Assembly: GCA_003133485.1 (NCBI GenBank)
Contig: PKXR01000135.1
Span: 1 to 8,654, forward strand
Direction: 5' to 3'
DNA: 8,654 nucleotides
Origin: Candidatus Dormiibacterota bacterium
GTDB taxonomy: Bacteria; Chloroflexota; Dormibacteria; UBA8260; Bog-877
In this document: positions 6,903 to 8,654 of the stretch, in pieces
Numbering within the stretch: the first letter of the stretch is position 1
Layout: every line of letters begins with the position of its first letter
Notes under the pieces: model-generated
What the model was told of the DNA's origin: nothing
What the model saw: only the letters and a program-made list of their open reading frames with translations
Databases searched by the model: none
Made by a program: the position numbers and the translations under genes

Positions 6903-7114
6903 GACTCGATCAGCCTCCAAGGCATCGCATCTCCTACTTGGGCAGCTCGCTGCACTGTCCTCGCTTAGCATGCTGGAGATTCCAGTCGAGGTGGTTCGGT
7001 GCCGACCGGTGCGCTGGGCCAGTTCGGTCGGGCACATGGAGGTGTCAGGCCGGGCGAGTGTGCTTCAGACGCACGTCCAGATAGGTCGCCACCGGCCTCC
7101 GTGATCCATCAGCG
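6903..7114 (+). other. Intergenic stretch after the cox operon, no gene recognised
   Basis: This is the first real gap in the window and marks the break between the compact operon and the loosely spaced 3' genes. I see no convincing promoter and no intrinsic terminator. Two weak dyads are visible: CTGGA/TCCAG at 6974-6985, and TGCCGACC at 7000-7007 pairing imperfectly with GGTCGGGCA at 7026-7034. Neither is followed by a T tract. An open frame that starts at 6999 has no family-like pattern and an unusual Cys/Ser/Arg-rich composition, so it is not called. Confidence 0.5.
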
Positions 7115-7708
7115 TTGGCGACTCCGCTGCGCGTGCCATTGTTCCAGCACACGCGCCGAGGCGCGGAGCTCGTCGACCCCGACTTGTCGTCTCATGACTT
7201 GGGGCATGGGCTGCTGCGCTCACGGCAACCCCTTTTCAGGATCTGGAACTTGCTCACGCGAGTACCCCATTCGGCGCATCTTTCTCAAGTGCTGGTAGCG
7301 TTCTCGGTCGAGTTCGACAATGAGTTCGAGCGGCGGATGATCGAAGCAAGTCATCCTGACAGCTTGTCGCTCGTCGCTGGGACGAAACTGATTCGCTTTG
7401 TCCCGAAGGACGGGGTGTCGGTCAGCGACCTCGCCGCCCATGCGTTCGCATCTCGGGATCACATGAGGTCAGTTCTGGGATGCTTGGAGCGGTGGCGGTT
7501 CATTGTGGTCAATGCCGATCCAGGGAGCGATCGTTCGGTTCAGAGCCGCGGCGACCGCGGCTCTCGCCAGCTGCGCGATGGATGGGGCAGCGGCCGAGGC
7601 ATACGCGGCCAGTCCCTCGTGCGCCCAACGGTGAATGGAGTGAAAGCACAGGAGCTGAGGCCACCAGTGCTCGAATTAATCGAGCAGCGCTGGCTGAGAA
7701 GTAGCTGA
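7115..7708 (+). CDS. Winged-helix (MarR-like) regulator-type protein, apparently short at the C-terminus
   Basis: The segment from residue 37 (RQPLFRIWNLLTRVPH) through VLVAFSVEFDNEFERRM, then VSVSDLAAHAFASRDHMRSV (101-120), reads like the actinobacterial winged-helix proteins often annotated as MarR-like. A wing follows with RDGWGSGRGIR at 154-164 and VRPTVNGVKAQE at 169-180. As I recall the family, members continue well past the IEQRW motif; here a stop comes five codons later and all three frames close within about 20 bases, so the gene may be truncated. The start is unclear: the frame opens after TAG at 7082, and the possible starts are TTG 7115, GTG 7130, TTG 7184 and TTG 7199, none with a clear Shine-Dalgarno site. 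The first 30 or so residues have no recognisable pattern and may not be translated. Regulation of the cox operon is possible but nothing here shows it. Confidence 0.6.
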   Translation: MATPLRVPLFQHTRRGAELVDPDLSSHDLGHGLLRSRQPLFRIWNLLTRVPHSAHLSQVLVAFSVEFDNEFERRMIEASHPDSLSLVAGTKLIRFVPKDGVSVSDLAAHAFASRDHMRSVLGCLERWRFIVVNADPGSDRSVQSRGDRGSRQLRDGWGSGRGIRGQSLVRPTVNGVKAQELRPPVLELIEQRWLRSS

Positions 7709-7795
7709 AGCCTATCCCAACGTATCGGATGAGCCCATGGGACTGGAACGGCGTCTCCAAGGGACACCCATTAAGCCATCGGAAACGAGAAGAAA

Positions 7796-8332
7796 TTGGG
7801 GTGGTGGAAATCCGTTACGGAGAATCGAGGCGAGTTCCCGGCGATCAGAAGGATCATCGCGGCAACCATTCGACCGCTTACGACTGATCTGGTTGACCTC
7901 CTCCGCGAAAGTGACGGATACATTGCCGAGCGTTCTCGCGTGGCCGTAAATGGAGCTCAAGAAGTAGTCGCCTACGTGATGTTCAGTCGGGTAGAACCCG
8001 TGGGTGACAACTCATGGTCAGTGATGGCGCTTGCGCTCCGGGCTGTTGCCGGTAGGCTCCAAAGGTGTGGCATCGGGTCCGCTCTGGTCCACGAGGCGTT
8101 GAGCGTGGCCGACCGACGGGGGGAAGCGGCAGTGATAGTTCTCGGCCACACTTCTTATATCCCTCGCTTCGGATTTTCACAAGCACGGTATTTAGGGATT
8201 GCAGCGCCCAGGAATTGGCACCTCCCCGACGAGGTCTGGATGGCACTCCCATTGGCCACCCATCGGACCGGGTTGCGTGGAACCGTGGTCTATCCGCCCG
8301 CCTTCGCGATTACCAAGAGCGTGCCCGGTTGA
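7796..8332 (+). CDS. YhbS-like GNAT N-acetyltransferase, N-terminus possibly frameshifted
   Basis: The 178-residue product matches the YhbS-type GNAT group, which would transfer acetyl from acetyl-CoA to an unknown amine. Recognisable parts are GEFPAIRRIIAATI at 12-25, VVAYVMFSRVEP at 57-68, the acetyl-CoA pyrophosphate loop LQRCGIGSALV at 88-98, GEAAVIVLGHTSYIPRFGF at 109-127, DEVWMALPL at 145-153 and RGTVVYPPAF at 161-170, with a complete C-terminus. The only start in this frame is TTG 7796. The adjacent frame has GTG 7801/7804 followed by VEIRYGE, which is what family N-termini look like just before the PAIR segment, so a one-base change near 7825 may have split the start. Codons use more A/T in third positions than the cox genes. 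The 3' end overlaps a minus-strand open frame by 43 bases. Confidence 0.75.
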   Translation: MGWWKSVTENRGEFPAIRRIIAATIRPLTTDLVDLLRESDGYIAERSRVAVNGAQEVVAYVMFSRVEPVGDNSWSVMALALRAVAGRLQRCGIGSALVHEALSVADRRGEAAVIVLGHTSYIPRFGFSQARYLGIAAPRNWHLPDEVWMALPLATHRTGLRGTVVYPPAFAITKSVPG

Positions 8333-8654
8333 GCTCCGACTGAGCCGTCAGTCGCGTCGGAGGTACCCGATGGGTCGATTCCACAGATATTCCCTTGGGG
8401 GCCAGAGACGCTGAACTGCTCACCGGGCTCAGCGCTCGCCCGGCTGGCGGTAGGTGGCGAGGGCTTGTCGGCGGGAGGTCCAAAGGCCGGCAAGGCATCC
8501 CGCAGTTCGTCCAGATCCAGGTGATCGACGTACCGAGACGTGATTGCGACGATCGCCGTGGGCAGGTCATCGGTCGGTCCCAAGGGAAATCCTTCGGGGC
8601 CTCGTGGCGGGTACCATTCGGGACGCGTCGGGGCTCTGAAGGAGGCGCTCGGGT
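8290..8654 (-). CDS. Unrecognised minus-strand gene, C-terminal part, runs off the window
   Basis: An open frame enters from the right edge of the window (first complete codon at 8652-8650) and stops with TAG at 8292-8290, about 120 codons. I do not recognise the product. The first part reads RPEWYPPRGPEGFPLG, then TAIVAITSRYVDHLDLDELR and a Pro/Ala/Ser-rich tail. Codons in the first 80 or so residues have high third-position G/C, with runs such as CTG GAT CTG GAC GAA CTG CGG, which looks coding; the last 40 residues look less so. It would be convergent with the acetyltransferase gene and overlap its end by 43 bases. An internal start (TTG 8583) cannot be excluded. This is a low-confidence call that depends on sequence beyond the window. 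Confidence 0.4.
   Translation of the reverse strand, partial: PSASFRAPTRPEWYPPRGPEGFPLGPTDDLPTAIVAITSRYVDHLDLDELRDALPAFGPPADKPSPPTASRASAEPGEQFSVSGPQGNICGIDPSGTSDATDGSVGAQPGTLLVIAKAGG

Noticed and set aside
6938..6971. TTGGGC and TAGCAT considered as -35 and -10 promoter elements
   Set aside because: The spacing is about 22 bases, well outside the usual 16-18, and both boxes are weak.
7000..7034. Imperfect inverted repeat TGCCGACC...GGTCGGGCA considered as an operon terminator
   Set aside because: The loop is about 18 bases, the stem needs a bulge and no T tract follows, so it is not a convincing intrinsic terminator.
6999..7298. Open frame of 99 codons between coxG and the winged-helix gene
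   Set aside because: It has an odd Cys/Ser/Arg-rich composition, no recognisable motif and overlaps the better-supported winged-helix frame.

Overview
The window is a stretch of high-GC bacterial DNA (strong G/C preference at third codon positions). It is dominated by one plus-strand operon for aerobic, molybdenum- and copper-dependent carbon monoxide dehydrogenase (CODH, form I). The CO-dehydrogenase gene content, the frequent GTG starts and an actinobacterial-looking winged-helix protein near the 3' end suggest a soil-type actinobacterium or a similar high-GC terrestrial lineage. The sequence alone cannot fix the phylum.

Positions 1-6902 hold the cox operon, with genes almost touching or overlapping throughout. 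In order they are: the last codons of the iron-sulfur small subunit (coxS); the complete catalytic large subunit coxL with the form I active-site loop; an XdhC/CoxF-type maturation protein that carries an extra C-terminal YHS/TRASH metal-binding-like domain; a MocA-type CTP:molybdopterin cytidylyltransferase; the MoxR-type AAA+ ATPase CoxD; its von Willebrand A partner CoxE; and CoxG, a lipid/quinone-pocket protein with a C-terminal membrane anchor. Together these would make the MCD form of the molybdenum cofactor (MocA), protect, hand over or sulfurate it (XdhC-like), finish the Cu-S-Mo centre (CoxD, CoxE and probably the YHS domain), and link the enzyme to the membrane quinone pool (CoxG). 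The medium subunit coxM and the rest of coxS would lie upstream, outside the window.

Positions 6903-8654 are different: genes are loosely spaced, start codons are unclear and the codon bias is weaker. The region holds a winged-helix regulator-like protein that looks short at its C-terminus, a YhbS-like GNAT acetyltransferase whose N-terminus appears split between two frames, and the end of an unrecognised minus-strand gene that runs off the window. I see no RNA genes, insertion sequences, CRISPR arrays or convincing intrinsic terminators.

The feature most worth attention is the XdhC-YHS fusion. Its Cys-X22-Cys-X3-Cys pattern sits inside an operon for the one xanthine-oxidase-family enzyme known to need copper. 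I did not find an unrelated novel system in this window.
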